A stretch of 46,973 nucleotides of DNA from Oscillospiraceae bacterium (GCA_015065615.1 SVPY01000021.1:1-46973); one strand, 5' to 3'. Positions 25,023 to 34,800 are shown, numbered from the stretch's first letter. Numbers and translations: made by a program. Notes: generated by a model from the sequence alone, not told the origin.

Positions 25023-25904
25023 TTATTTTGTTACATCTTTTTTGATATTTTTGATATTTTTTTTGAAATGAATTTCCAGAGAAACCGCTATTTCACCGCC
25101 AAGGAATAAAATGTACATACAAAAATAAAGCCAGAACATAAATATTACCAAAGTGGCAAGGCTGCCGTAAACGAGGCTGTAGCGGGCGTTGTTTTCAACG
25201 AAAAGGGAGAAGAAAAAGGAAAAAAGAACCCAACCCGCAGAGGCGAAAGAGGCTCCTGCAAGGCAGTTTTTGAAGCTGTATTTAATTTTAAAGGGGATAA
25301 AATAGTAGGAAAGAGTAAAGAAAACCGTTAAAAGCAGGAAAATAAGAATGGATTTAAAATCAATAAGAACGGGAACGAAGTGCCACGGGATGAATTTGTG
25401 AAGTTCCTGATAAAGTGTGTTTCCGAAAATAAGAATTACAGCGGAAAAAACAAGAATCACCGCAAAAACGACCGTATATAAAAGGGCAATAAGGCGCATC
25501 CATATAAAGCCTTTGCGGTAGGTTGACCCGAAAACACGGTTGATACCCTTTAAAAAAGCTCTCATGGCAATAGATGAGGACCACAAACAGGCGATAGCGG
25601 CAATTGAAATTGAGGTAAAAAGCTCTAAATTTTCGGGGAAAAGTCCTAAAACGAAATCTCCCACGGTTTTAGGCAGGAACTTGATAACGGAATTTAAAAG
25701 GGAAATGCCGTTTATATTTATAATTTGAAAAATACTCAGCACTATCATTACGAAGGGAATAAAGGCTATAACAATAAAGAATGCGATCTGAGCAGAGATG
25801 GAATCAAGTGAATCGGAGCGTACTTTCTTTATAAATTCCCATAAAGGTTCTTTGATTGGTGAAATTAATTTCAAAAATTTCTCTTTTATAATTTTCAATT
25901 TCAT
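25023..25904 (-). CDS. YihY/BrkB-family integral membrane protein
   Basis: A 293-residue protein with about six membrane spans and the family landmarks: N-terminal DSLDSISAQIAFFIVIAFIPFVMIVLS (the AAxLAYYxxLSLFP-like region), ACLWSSSIAMRAFLKGINRVF, and SYYFIPFKIKYSFKNCLAGASFASAGWVLFSFFFSLFV. Members are proposed transporters or envelope proteins; the old name RNase BN is incorrect. It is the first gene of an operon with the ECF sigma and anti-sigma genes, so it may be part of, or sense for, that envelope response. Confidence 0.9.
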   Translation of the reverse strand: MKLKIIKEKFLKLISPIKEPLWEFIKKVRSDSLDSISAQIAFFIVIAFIPFVMIVLSIFQIININGISLLNSVIKFLPKTVGDFVLGLFPENLELFTSISIAAIACLWSSSIAMRAFLKGINRVFGSTYRKGFIWMRLIALLYTVVFAVILVFSAVILIFGNTLYQELHKFIPWHFVPVLIDFKSILIFLLLTVFFTLSYYFIPFKIKYSFKNCLAGASFASAGWVLFSFFFSLFVENNARYSLVYGSLATLVIFMFWLYFCMYILFLGGEIAVSLEIHFKKNIKNIKKDVTK

Positions 25905-25932
25905 AGAGCGCTCCTTTCTTTTGTTACTTAAT

Positions 25933-25961
25933 AGTATAACTCAAAAAGAGAAATATGTATA
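25933..25961 (-). promoter_or_regulatory. Candidate promoter of the yihY-sigma-anti-sigma operon
   Basis: Minus strand: TATACA (25961-25956), 17-base spacer, TATACT (25938-25933). The -35 is only a fair match. Confidence 0.45.
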
Positions 25962-25986
25962 TAAATTTTAGAAATAATAAATGAAA

Positions 25987-26013
25987 GGAGATAGCATTTG
26001 CTTTGCTATCTCC
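25987..26013 (-). terminator. Terminator after the beta-helix hydrolase gene
   Basis: GGAGATAGCA (25987-25996) and TGCTATCTCC (26004-26013) form a perfect 10-bp stem; the minus-strand exit is T-rich (TTTCATTTATT). The plus exit also has six T. Confidence 0.85.
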
Positions 26014-26019
26014 GATTTT

Positions 26020-27579
26020 TTATTTAAGTGTTATATTATATGCGAATTCGCGAATATTTAAACCTGCATCTTCAGGTGAAGTAATTCTTTCGCCGTTTAT
26101 AGTTAAATTTTCAATGCTTACGTTTTTAATGCAGTTTATTTCATTTAAACCGCCAATGGGGGAGTTAGGGGTGGGTACCCGTGCATCTTTATAAACTCTT
26201 ATATTTTTAAAGGAGATATCGTGCGTAATGCCCTTTTCGCCATTGCGGCCGTAGAGCTTATTTCCTGTAATTGGCAAATCTATAAGGTTTGGGTGACCTG
26301 AGTTTTGCTTTGAGAAGTAAACTTCGTCGTCACTGTTTTGAATAATGCCGCTTTCCTGATATTTAGTATATTCGCAGTTGATGTTTTCGTAAAGCACGTG
26401 GTGAATATCGGCGTAATTATGGTGGTGAATTCGCATCATAGAGGACTGACCGTGAATAATATCGCAGTTTCTGTAAATGATGTTGCGGTATTCGGGAGCG
26501 TTTGTTTCAGCTCCAATTTCTAAAGCGCTGCCCCAATCACACCAGATTACACAGTTTTCCACAATGATGTTTTCGTTGTTTCTCTTGTCCCAACCGACTA
26601 TACCCTTGATAACCATACAGTCGTCGAAATTACGAAGGAAGGTATTTTTAACTATAATATTTGAACTGTTGAAAATATCGATGCCGTCGGAATTATAGCG
26701 CCACATACCAATGGTTTTCACGTTATCGATTAAAACGTTGTCACAGCAGGCAGGAATAAGGCAGAAGGTGGAGGAATCGCGCATAATAACGCCTTCAACT
26801 TCAATGTTCTTGCAGAAATAGAAGCGAATTTGACCCTTAAGGCATTTAGTTGCCTTCATAAAGTTGTCGAATAAAACTTTGTCTTTATCAAAGTACCAAT
26901 TGTTTTTATACTTGCTTACTACTTTCTTTGCCTCATCATTAAGATATTCATAAATTGTGGGAAGAAGCAGATTTTCAGTTGTTCTTATCTCTTTGCTGCC
27001 GTCAATTATGCCGTAACCTTTAATTTTTACATCCTCAGTGTCAAATGAACTGAAGCTGCCGTAAACTATGGCGCCTGCATCTATAATAACGGTAGAGTGG
27101 GATGGGAGGTCAATATCACCGATATTGTGCTCGCCTTCGCCGTAGTAGTAAACTGTTCTTCCGTTTTTCTTATCCTCATCAGCTTCCTTTTTAAAGTCTC
27201 TAACAGGGTTAAAGAAGATGTGAAGCGCATTGTGGCTACCGTCAAGCTCCAAGGTGTAGGCGCCCGTCTCTTTTAAAGAAAAACGAATGGAGCCGTCCTC
27301 ATCAATTTCGGGTTCTATATTTTTTGAAAGAGGGCGTACTACCGCTTTAGCAAAATCCTTGCAGAAATTTACTTTTAAATAAACTTCGCCGTCACTTTCA
27401 AAGGAAACGAAAGCCGCTTCTTCTGTCTGGTCCAGAGGTCTCTGGTGACCGGGCCAGGGGGTATTGAAGGGAAAAGCGGAGACCCTTGCAAAGTTAAGCT
27501 TAGCTTTTTTGCCGTTAATTGCAACTGAGTAAATATCGGTCTCGGGAGCGCCAGTTGGTACAGAATGTATTTTAAGCAT
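26020..27579 (-). CDS. Beta-helix glycoside hydrolase, GH28/GH49-like (polygalacturonase/dextranase clan)
   Basis: A 519-residue protein. An N-terminal beta-sandwich (about 1-130, with TGAYTLELDGSHNALHIFFNP) precedes a right-handed parallel beta-helix with repeated short strands (VLIDNVKTIGMWRYNSDGIDIFNSSNIIVKNTFLRNFDDCMVIKG). The three catalytic Asp of clan GH-N enzymes have candidates at Asp298/Asp301 (NSDGID) and Asp319-Asp320 (FDDC). The N-terminal sandwich is more typical of GH49 than of plain GH28, and the classical GHG motif is not obvious, so the substrate (pectin-like or other) is open. No signal peptide, so probably intracellular. Its ATG lies only 12 bases after the transketolase terminator. 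Confidence 0.78.
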   Translation of the reverse strand: MLKIHSVPTGAPETDIYSVAINGKKAKLNFARVSAFPFNTPWPGHQRPLDQTEEAAFVSFESDGEVYLKVNFCKDFAKAVVRPLSKNIEPEIDEDGSIRFSLKETGAYTLELDGSHNALHIFFNPVRDFKKEADEDKKNGRTVYYYGEGEHNIGDIDLPSHSTVIIDAGAIVYGSFSSFDTEDVKIKGYGIIDGSKEIRTTENLLLPTIYEYLNDEAKKVVSKYKNNWYFDKDKVLFDNFMKATKCLKGQIRFYFCKNIEVEGVIMRDSSTFCLIPACCDNVLIDNVKTIGMWRYNSDGIDIFNSSNIIVKNTFLRNFDDCMVIKGIVGWDKRNNENIIVENCVIWCDWGSALEIGAETNAPEYRNIIYRNCDIIHGQSSMMRIHHHNYADIHHVLYENINCEYTKYQESGIIQNSDDEVYFSKQNSGHPNLIDLPITGNKLYGRNGEKGITHDISFKNIRVYKDARVPTPNSPIGGLNEINCIKNVSIENLTINGERITSPEDAGLNIREFAYNITLK

Positions 27580-27591
27580 AATATCACCTAT

Positions 27592-27630
27592 AAAAAACGG
27601 CGAATATCAAGCTTTAACTTAATATTCGCC
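27592..27630 (-). terminator. Terminator/attenuator between split transketolase and the beta-helix hydrolase
   Basis: Minus strand: GGCGAATAT (27630-27622) pairs with ATATTCGCC (27607-27599), then CGTTTTTT. It lies just before the RBS of the next minus-strand gene, so it ends the transketolase transcript or attenuates readthrough into the hydrolase. Confidence 0.8.
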
Positions 27631-27653
27631 TTATACAATTTGATTTAAATTAA

Positions 27654-28598
27654 TTACTTGCCGAGAACTTCCTTAACTGTTTTAACGATGTTTTCAGCAG
27701 AGAGACCGAACTCCTTAAGAAGGTCAACAGCAGGACCTGAGTGACCGAATACGTCGTTAACACCGATTTTCTTAACGGGAACGGGGCACTTTTCACAAAG
27801 GAGAGAAGAAACTGCTTCACCTAAACCGCCTATTACGTTGTGCTCTTCGCAGGTTACGATTCTGCCTGTTTCCTTAGCAGCCTTTACGATAAGCTCTTCG
27901 TCAAGAGGCTTGATTGTGTGGATGTTAAGAACTCTTGCATTGATGCCTTCTGCTTCAAGAACCTTAGCAGCCTTAACAGCTTCCTGAACCATAAGACCTG
28001 TAGCTACAATTGTGATATCGTCGCCGTCTTTAAGAGTGATACCCTTGCCGATTTCGAACTTATAATCGTCATTATTGTTTACGCTTTCAACAGCGAGTCT
28101 GCCAAGACGAACATAGCAAGGGCCGTTCTTTTCAGCCATAGCTTTAACTGCGGCTACCATCTCGTAGTGGTCGCAGGGGTTGATAACTGTCATATTGGGG
28201 ATAGCGCGCATTAATGCGATATCCTCACAGCACTGATGTGTAGCGCCGTCCTCACCAACGGAGATACCTGCGTGAGAGCCGACTATTTTAACGTTTAATT
28301 TGGGGTAGCAAACGCTGTTTCTTACCTGCTCGAATGCTCTGCCTGCGGAGAACATAGCGAAGGAAGCGGCGAAGGGGATTTTACCGCAGGTGGAAAGACC
28401 TGCTGCGATAGAAACCATGTTACACTCTGCGATACCGCAGTCGATGAATCTCTCGGGATAAGCCTTCTTAAAAACGCCTGTCTTAGTAGCAGCGGCAAGG
28501 TCAGCGTCAAGAACTACAATATTTTCATTGGTTTTTGCAAGCTCAATAAGAGCTTCGCCAAAACTTTCTCTGGTTGCTTTTTTAATCATTTCAGCCAT
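27654..28598 (-). CDS. Transketolase, C-terminal subunit
   Basis: The second half of a split transketolase of the pentose phosphate pathway, transferring two-carbon units with thiamine diphosphate. The 314-residue protein has the pyrimidine-binding domain (AKTNENIVVLDADLAAATKT, with the catalytic Glu in DCGIAECNMVSIAAGLS) and the C-terminal domain (GRIVTCEEHNVIGGLGEAVSSLL). It starts 14 bases after the N-terminal subunit stop behind AAGGAGGAAG. Split forms are common in clostridia and archaea. A DXS-like role is unlikely because the N-terminal subunit lacks DXS features. Confidence 0.95.
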   Translation of the reverse strand: MAEMIKKATRESFGEALIELAKTNENIVVLDADLAAATKTGVFKKAYPERFIDCGIAECNMVSIAAGLSTCGKIPFAASFAMFSAGRAFEQVRNSVCYPKLNVKIVGSHAGISVGEDGATHQCCEDIALMRAIPNMTVINPCDHYEMVAAVKAMAEKNGPCYVRLGRLAVESVNNNDDYKFEIGKGITLKDGDDITIVATGLMVQEAVKAAKVLEAEGINARVLNIHTIKPLDEELIVKAAKETGRIVTCEEHNVIGGLGEAVSSLLCEKCPVPVKKIGVNDVFGHSGPAVDLLKEFGLSAENIVKTVKEVLGK

Positions 28599-28612
28599 TG
28601 TATTCTTCCTCC

Positions 28613-29455
28613 TTATTTCATAAGCTCTTCAAGGTTTGCTCTGAGCTCAGCCATAGCAACTTCGTACTGGTCCTTATTGGGAGCGGCTCCGTGCCAACTT
28701 ACGTTATTTTCCATATAGGAAACGCCCTTGCCCTTAATTGTGTTGGCAATAATTGCTACGGGCTTGCCCTCTACGGACTTTGCAAAGTCGAAAGCTTTTT
28801 CAATTTCATCGAAGCAGTTACCGTTGATAGTGATAACTTCGAAGCCGAAAGCCTTGAATTTTTCATCTAAGGGATCGGGACCTGCAACTTCGGCAATGGG
28901 ACCGTCGATCTGTAAACCGTTGTGGTCTACAATAACGCAAAGGTTATCAAGCTTCTTGTGAGCTGCAAACATAGCAGCCTCCCAAACCTGACCTTCCTCT
29001 GTTTCGCCGTCGCCGAGGAGTGTGTATACTCTGTAGTCCTTCTTATCCATTTTACCTGCTAAAGCCATACCTACTGCGCAGGAAATACCCTGACCTAAAG
29101 AGCCTGAGCTCATATCAACACCGGGTGTGCCCTTCATATCGGGGTGACCCTGAAGCATAGCGCCGATGTGACGGAGAGACTTGATTTCCTCTGTGCTGAA
29201 GAAACCTCTTTCAGCAAGCGCTGCGTAGTAGCCGGGGGCGCAGTGACCCTTACTGAGCACGAATCTGTCACGGTTTTCGCACTTGGGATTTGCGGGGTCA
29301 ATATTCATTTCCTTGAAATAAAGATATGTGAAAATTTCTGCAGCGGAAAGTGAACCACCGGGATGGCCGGACTTAGCGTTGAATACGCCTTCAATAATGT
29401 TGAGTCTTACCTTAGCGGCGGTAATTTTAAGCTGCTGTTTTTCTGTAGCGTTCAT
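28613..29455 (-). CDS. Transketolase, N-terminal (thiamine diphosphate-binding) subunit
   Basis: The 280-residue first half of split transketolase. It carries AKSGHPGGSLSAAEIFTYLYF, KGHCAPGYYAALAERGFF, and the thiamine diphosphate motif LLGDGETEEGQVWEA...DHNGLQIDG (GDG-x-n-N). It would assemble with the product of the adjacent gene into a heteromer. ATG 29455 follows AGGAGGAT. Promoter on the minus strand at 29496-29524; upstream gene is divergent. Confidence 0.96.
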   Translation of the reverse strand: MNATEKQQLKITAAKVRLNIIEGVFNAKSGHPGGSLSAAEIFTYLYFKEMNIDPANPKCENRDRFVLSKGHCAPGYYAALAERGFFSTEEIKSLRHIGAMLQGHPDMKGTPGVDMSSGSLGQGISCAVGMALAGKMDKKDYRVYTLLGDGETEEGQVWEAAMFAAHKKLDNLCVIVDHNGLQIDGPIAEVAGPDPLDEKFKAFGFEVITINGNCFDEIEKAFDFAKSVEGKPVAIIANTIKGKGVSYMENNVSWHGAAPNKDQYEVAMAELRANLEELMK

Positions 29456-29495
29456 TTTAATCCTCCTGCATATTGTAATGTCAATACTTATTTAT

Positions 29496-29524
29496 ATTCT
29501 ATATTAAATCTTTGAAAAAAGCAA
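29496..29524 (-). promoter_or_regulatory. Promoter of the split transketolase operon
   Basis: Minus strand: TTGCTT (29524-29519), 17-base spacer, TAGAAT (29501-29496). Confidence 0.65.
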
Positions 29525-29615
29525 TCATAAAAATAAAATATAAATATTAATTCGGAATAATATTTTGATTTTGAGTTAAGATAAGAGGGAAATTACAAAG
29601 AAAAGGAGAATAAAA

Positions 29616-29900
29616 ATGAAAAAAAGTAAAAAATCATTTGGCAATATAACTGCACCCGTTATTAATAAGGACGCAAAGTCCATTGAAAAATTAGTAAAAA
29701 AGAACGGCAAAGTAACAGGATACGAACTTTCAGGCGGAGAAGTTCTGAATAAAGCAGAAGCCGTAGCCCTTGCCAAGCAGGGCGGTATAAGGGGTGTTGC
29801 CATTGCTTCAAGAAATGGTAACGAATATTTAAGAAGCTACCCTGATTCAGGTGAGAACAACAATTTAAGCAATCTTCCTTCAAAGCCTTCAGAAGAATAA
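29616..29900 (+). CDS. DUF3892 small protein
   Basis: A 94-residue soluble protein matching the DUF3892 pattern: VTGYELSGGEVLNKAEAVALAKQG then GIRGVAIASRNGNEYLRSYPDSGENNNLSNLP. The family is widespread in Firmicutes and has no established function. ATG 29616 follows AAAGGAG. It is a single-gene unit with a strong terminator; I see no convincing promoter in the AT-rich 160 bases upstream. Confidence 0.88.
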   Translation: MKKSKKSFGNITAPVINKDAKSIEKLVKKNGKVTGYELSGGEVLNKAEAVALAKQGGIRGVAIASRNGNEYLRSYPDSGENNNLSNLPSKPSEE

Positions 29901-29904
29901 AAAC

Positions 29905-29933
29905 AAAGGGCGATTTTTTATATCGCCCTTTTA
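29905..29933 (+). terminator. Terminator of the DUF3892 gene
   Basis: AAAGGGCGAT (29905-29914) pairs with ATCGCCCTTT (29922-29931), perfect 10 bp, then TT. Confidence 0.85.
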
Positions 29934-29952
29934 ATATGCCTTTGTAAAACTA

Positions 29953-29981
29953 TTTACAATTTTTTGATTATATGCTAATAT
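29953..29981 (+). promoter_or_regulatory. Promoter of the methyltransferase gene
   Basis: TTTACA (29953-29958), 17-base spacer, TAATAT (29976-29981) with TGc extended -10. A perfect 10-bp palindrome, GATGATCATC, lies just after it at 29995-30004 and could be an operator. Confidence 0.7.
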
Positions 29982-30056
29982 GAAAAAATAAGGAGATGAT
30001 CATCGGCGAACAGGTAACTTATCATAATAAAAATTAAAAAAGAGAGGAAAATACTT

Positions 30057-30842
30057 ATGGATATTGATCTAAAAACTGAATATCAAAAACTGAACGCCGA
30101 TATCTGGGGTGACATCAACGAGTATCTTACAGATAAATCAAGTGTAATTAGCCATGAGGATTATTTGGCAGCAAAAAGCGGTGAGCTTAAAGTATCCCTT
30201 GCAGGCATAAATACTGTACCGACAGAGTGGTTTCCTGAACTTAAAGGAAGAAGAATACTGTGCCTTGCAAGCGGAGGCGGTCAGCAGGGACCTGTATTTG
30301 CCGCACACGGAGCAAATGTTACTGTTACTGACCTTTCAGACGGTCAATTAATGAAAGAAAAGTATGCTTCTGAAAGAGAAGGTTATGAAATAAACATAGT
30401 AAAAGCCGATCTCTCAAAGCCCTTTCCCTTTGAGGACGAAACTTTTGATATGATATTTAACCCGATTTCAAATTGCTACATAGAAGATATCAGCTTGATG
30501 CAGAAAGAGTGCTCAAGAGTTATAAAAAAGGGCGGCATACTGATGTTAGCTTATGTTAAGGAAGAGCTTTTTATGTTTTACCCTGATTTTGCCAAGGAAG
30601 ATAAGCTTATTTCCCGTTTTTCACTTCCTTTTAATTCTCTTCGTGACCTCAGCAAAGAACAGAAAGAGGAGAGGTTAATAGAAAAAATGCCATTTAACTT
30701 TAGCCATAGTATGACAGAACAGATAGGCGGGCTTATTAAAAACGGCTTTGAGATAACTGATATTTACGAGGATTGTGACGGCGGCGGTCTTTTTGATAAA
30801 TATATGAATTCCTATGTGGCTGTTCGTGCAGTCAAAAAATAA
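30057..30842 (+). CDS. Class I SAM-dependent methyltransferase
   Basis: A 261-residue Rossmann-fold methyltransferase. Motif I is RRILCLASGGGQQGPVFAAHGA (near residue 62), the acidic end of strand 2 is VTVTDLSDGQL, and motif III/IV is FPFEDETFDMIFNPISNCYIED. The glycine loop is ASGGGQQ, the variant seen in UbiE/Methyltransf_11-like enzymes of unknown substrate. ATG 30057 follows AGAGAGG. It has its own promoter and terminator. Substrate cannot be inferred from neighbours. Confidence 0.88.
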   Translation: MDIDLKTEYQKLNADIWGDINEYLTDKSSVISHEDYLAAKSGELKVSLAGINTVPTEWFPELKGRRILCLASGGGQQGPVFAAHGANVTVTDLSDGQLMKEKYASEREGYEINIVKADLSKPFPFEDETFDMIFNPISNCYIEDISLMQKECSRVIKKGGILMLAYVKEELFMFYPDFAKEDKLISRFSLPFNSLRDLSKEQKEERLIEKMPFNFSHSMTEQIGGLIKNGFEITDIYEDCDGGGLFDKYMNSYVAVRAVKK

Positions 30843-30857
30843 TAATAAATAAAAATC

Positions 30858-30893
30858 GGATACAGAGAATCAACAGAAACTCTGTATCCTTTT
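30858..30893. terminator. Terminator between the methyltransferase and AraC genes
   Basis: GGATACAGAG (30858-30867) and CTCTGTATCC (30880-30889) form a perfect 10-bp stem followed by TTTT. The left side is A-rich, so it can also serve the converging araC-type gene. Confidence 0.88.
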
Positions 30894-30895
30894 AA

Positions 30896-31681
30896 TTATT
30901 TTCCTTCTTCTAAGGTAAAGGGCTTATTCTTAAAATGTTGTATATCCTTTATCAGCTCTTTAGTAGTAATTCCCGTCATTTTTTTGAAAAATACGTAAAA
31001 GTATTTTACGTCGTTAAAGCCGCACAAAGAGGCTACTTCCTCGTTAGTGAAATTTCCGCCCAATAATAGTGATTTTGCTCTTTCAAGGCGCCTGCGGTGT
31101 ATATAGGTTATGGGTGAAGTATTATATTCTTTGTGAAACAAGCGGTTAAAATAGGTTCTGCTTATATGAAAATTTTCGCAAAGTTTTTCTATAGAAAGAT
31201 CTTTATCATAAATATGCCTGTTAAGATACTCAACTGCAGGGGTAAGCATAGAGGATTTTCTTTCCGGCAAATTATCTTTGCATATATGAAGAAGCGACAA
31301 AAGCTCGTAAAGAATCGCCATGCATTTAAGTTCGTGATTTTCGCCCTTTTGCTTCCAAAGTTTTTCCGCTTCAATAAACAGATTGCACACGTAGTCCTTG
31401 TTTGAGGGTGTAAATATTTCAAAATCAGACGAGATATTTCCTATAACGTTTAAATGAAAGCATATCAGAGTTTCACTTGAGCATTTTTGTGAATAGGATG
31501 ATTCGGAAGGAATATAAAAAATATCGCCGCGCTTTGTTAAATGTTCTTCGTTATTGTAAAAAAATAAACTTTCACCTTCAATTCTGCAAGTTAATACGTA
31601 GCAGGATTTGCTGGTGGTTTTAAGTGTGTAATTTTTACGTTTCAGTTTAAGTATATCTATAATCGATATCTGCGGCAGCAT
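30896..31681 (-). CDS. AraC-family transcriptional regulator
   Basis: A 261-residue regulator. The N-terminal about 140 residues form a cupin-like sensor (CYVLTCRIEGESLFFYNNEEHLTKRGDIFYIPSE), and the C-terminal about 100 residues carry two helix-turn-helix motifs (LSIEKLCENFHISRTYFNRLFHKEYNTSP and FTNEEVASLCGFNDVKYFYVFFKKMTG). Such proteins usually activate carbohydrate genes after binding a sugar. It is divergent from the GH38 gene with back-to-back promoters, so that gene is the likely target. ATG 31681 follows GGGGAG. Confidence 0.93.
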   Translation of the reverse strand: MLPQISIIDILKLKRKNYTLKTTSKSCYVLTCRIEGESLFFYNNEEHLTKRGDIFYIPSESSYSQKCSSETLICFHLNVIGNISSDFEIFTPSNKDYVCNLFIEAEKLWKQKGENHELKCMAILYELLSLLHICKDNLPERKSSMLTPAVEYLNRHIYDKDLSIEKLCENFHISRTYFNRLFHKEYNTSPITYIHRRRLERAKSLLLGGNFTNEEVASLCGFNDVKYFYVFFKKMTGITTKELIKDIQHFKNKPFTLEEGK

Positions 31682-31719
31682 TATAGCTTTTTTCTCCCCT
31701 GTTAATAAGTTGTAATTCG

Positions 31720-31749
31720 ATTATACTATTGCGGCTGTGTTTCAGTCAA
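31720..31749 (-). promoter_or_regulatory. Promoter of the AraC-type regulator
   Basis: Minus strand: TTGACT (31749-31744), 18-base spacer, TATAAT (31725-31720). About 40 bases separate it from the divergent GH38 promoter. Confidence 0.7.
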
Positions 31750-31792
31750 GGGCGAGTGCAAGAAATTAAACTTTTTGTGTGATTTTATAGGT

Positions 31793-31820
31793 TTGATTTT
31801 GGCTGTATTTTTGCTATAAA
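31793..31820 (+). promoter_or_regulatory. Promoter of the GH38 gene
   Basis: TTGATT (31793-31798), 16-base spacer, TATAAA (31815-31820) with TGc extended -10. An AraC-type activator site would be expected just upstream, between 31750 and 31792; no clear repeat is visible to me there. Confidence 0.65.
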
Positions 31821-31851
31821 TATTAATATAAAGTAAAAAGAGGTGTTAAAT

Positions 31852-34800
31852 TTGATAACTATAACAAATTTGCAGGTTATATCTACTTCTTTGGTTTCTT
31901 ACCGGAATTTGCAAAAAATTGTTTTGCAGTATAAAAGCAGTGTTACTTGTCATTTGTTTCTTACAGTAAAGGAAAAAGGAAACACAAATGCAAGTGTAAT
32001 AGTGAATAAAATGCCCGTAGCCATTATTGGCGGCATTGGCGAAACAGACGTTTTGCTCCCTTTACAGAATTCATCCTTTGAGGCAGAGTGGATACTCAGC
32101 GATAAACAAGGGAATATAATCACAAGCGTTATTTTTGAATGGACACTTCCCAGAAAGTGGAATTTATACATAATGACTTCGTCCCACACGGATATAGGTC
32201 TTCATAATTCTCAGTATATTCAAAGGCACAACACTTTGCGTTTTATTGATGAAGCGGCAAAATTATGTGACGAAACTGAAACAAACGATGAAATAAACCG
32301 CTACAAATATATGATTGAAGGTACCTGGTTTTTTAATAACTACGGTATGGATAAAGGCGATGCGGCAGCAGAGCACATAGTTAAAAATTATATAAACAAA
32401 GGCAAAATGGGTATGTGTGCTACGGTAGCAGGCAATCACATACAAACCTATGGAACTGAAGAATTGTGCAGAAGTGCTTATGAAAAGCGCAGGCTATCGG
32501 ATAAATGGAACGTAAAAAGTAAAACCATGGCTATGGTGGATAATAACGGTCTTCCTTGGTCTATGGTTCCCGTTTATGCAGATGCTGGATATGAAAATAT
32601 AATTTTTCTGCCGAACCACTGGAATCCTTTGTGGACCACTGTGTTTAAAGGGGATTTTACAAAACACAGATATATCTGGTATCCTTCAGCTGCAGGCGGA
32701 GGTGCCAGGGCAGATTTCAGACTGGAATCAAATTTGCCAATGGTATTTAACTGGGAAAATAAATACGGCAAAAAGCTTACCGTTTGGTGTGCTTCACACT
32801 ATTGTGATGGTTTTGGGTTCTATTGTATGCCTTCAAGGCACCCTTTCCCAAATAATGATATGAATTTGATTATTGCAGATCTTGAAGAAAAGGTTTGGAA
32901 AAATTTCAAGCTTATTGAGGAGCGCTATCCCTTTGATATTTGGTTCACGTCCTCTTATTACGACGATATGGAGCCTAATAATTATCTTCTGACTCAAATA
33001 GAAGCCTGGAACAAAAAATGGCAGTGGCCTAAGGTACAGCTTTTAGGCGACCCTGATAATATTTTCGAACAGTTAAGAGATCGCTTTTCAAACGATATTC
33101 CAACTTTAAGCGGCGATATTACAGGCGGCTGGTACCAGCACCCGCTTACGGTAACCGACTTTATGTCCGATAAATTTGAAGCGGACAGGCAATTGCCAAC
33201 TGCTGAAAAATGGGCTACAATTGCCGCTTTAATAGATACTAATTATACATACCCTGCAGAAGATTTCAGGCGCGCGTGGGATTACCTGCTTTTTAACGAC
33301 GAACACTCCTACGGTACAAGCAGTTACGGCGGCAGAAGAGTGCATGAAACCTGGATGCAGCACAGGGACTGGGTAGAAAAAGCTTATGAAACTGCCGAAA
33401 ACGAAAAAACTCTTGCCCTTAACACTATTGCTTCTCAAATACATGCAAAAGAACCTTCGGTTGCCGTATTTAATGCTACTGCATTGGCACGTGAAGAATA
33501 TCTTGAAACGGAGGATAAAAGGTATGCAAAAGTTAAAATTCCTCCTTTTGGATATGCCTTAATCCCCGAAAGTGCATTTGTTTGCAATAATTTAATAGAA
33601 GAACTGCTCAATGATAGCCCTATTATTGAAAATAACTTCTATAAGCTTACTTTCAGTGAAAACGGTTCCGTTTCCTCAATTTACGATAAAGAACTGAGAA
33701 GAGATATTCTTTATACCGATGATAAGTACGGCGCAGGCGAAATTATTTACACTAAAGATAATCATAAGAGCTTTTCGGTGCCTGAAAAAGCTCAGTATGA
33801 AGTAATTAACAGCGATAATTATATTAAAGTAATTTCTAAAACCCATATCACAGCGCTGGGTGCTGAAATTAAAAATACCTTAATTCTATATAAATGTGAA
33901 AAAAGAATCGATATAACTAATGAAATTTATCATGCTAAGGATATGATAAATGATGATAGATATTACCGTTACCTTTACACAGCTTTTCCGTTTAAGGTAA
34001 ATAACAGCAAGCGCCTTTGCCATCTTCAGGGCACAGTAATGGAATATGCAAAAGACGTAACCGGTCACGGCACCGACGTATATATGGCAACTAACGAATG
34101 GTGCTGTGCAGAAAATGACGATTTTGGTGTTGCTTTAATGATGAAGGATACTCATATAGTGGAATTTGACCATATTCACCCCGATAAAACCGATTTTGGT
34201 GATGCAGGCGAAGGCTCACAGATTTTTGTGTATGTTGCTAACGATTGGCTGCAAAGACACATACCGGGTGGAAGTTACCTTAATTTCTGTTTGCGTTATT
34301 CAATTACTTCCTATAAAAATAATTATAAGGATGCTAAAATACCTGAAAAAGCAGAGCGCTTTATGAATCCTTTGGATTTAATAAGAATTCCTGCGCAAAC
34401 AGGTAAATTAAAGGCAGGTGAGTATAGTTTTTTAAAGTTGCCTGAAAATATGAGGTTTGTTTGCTTAAAGCGTGCAGACGACGGTAATGGTATGATTGCG
34501 CGTTTTTGCGGCGAAAAATCCGTGAATAATTTTGATTTTGGCATACCGTCAGAACTTTCAACCATAGACGAAAGGGAATGTAAAGAAACTACTCAAACCG
34601 AATTTATCACATACCGCCTTGGTAAAAATAACGTTGCAATTAAGGAAAGAGTAAATATTCCCGCCGCTATTGAAAAAGGAACTCCTGCTCCTATAGGTAC
34701 TGTTTATACAGGCTTAATAACCAAGCCACGTGCTGCCGCAGGTGAAAATTCCGGAAACCTGTACCTTTTATGGGGTGCAAATAAAGAAGAAGATTTCTCC

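Noticed and set aside
31843-31851. GTG 31843 as start of the GH38 gene
   Set aside because: It overlaps the AGAGG ribosome site; TTG 31852 has correct spacing.
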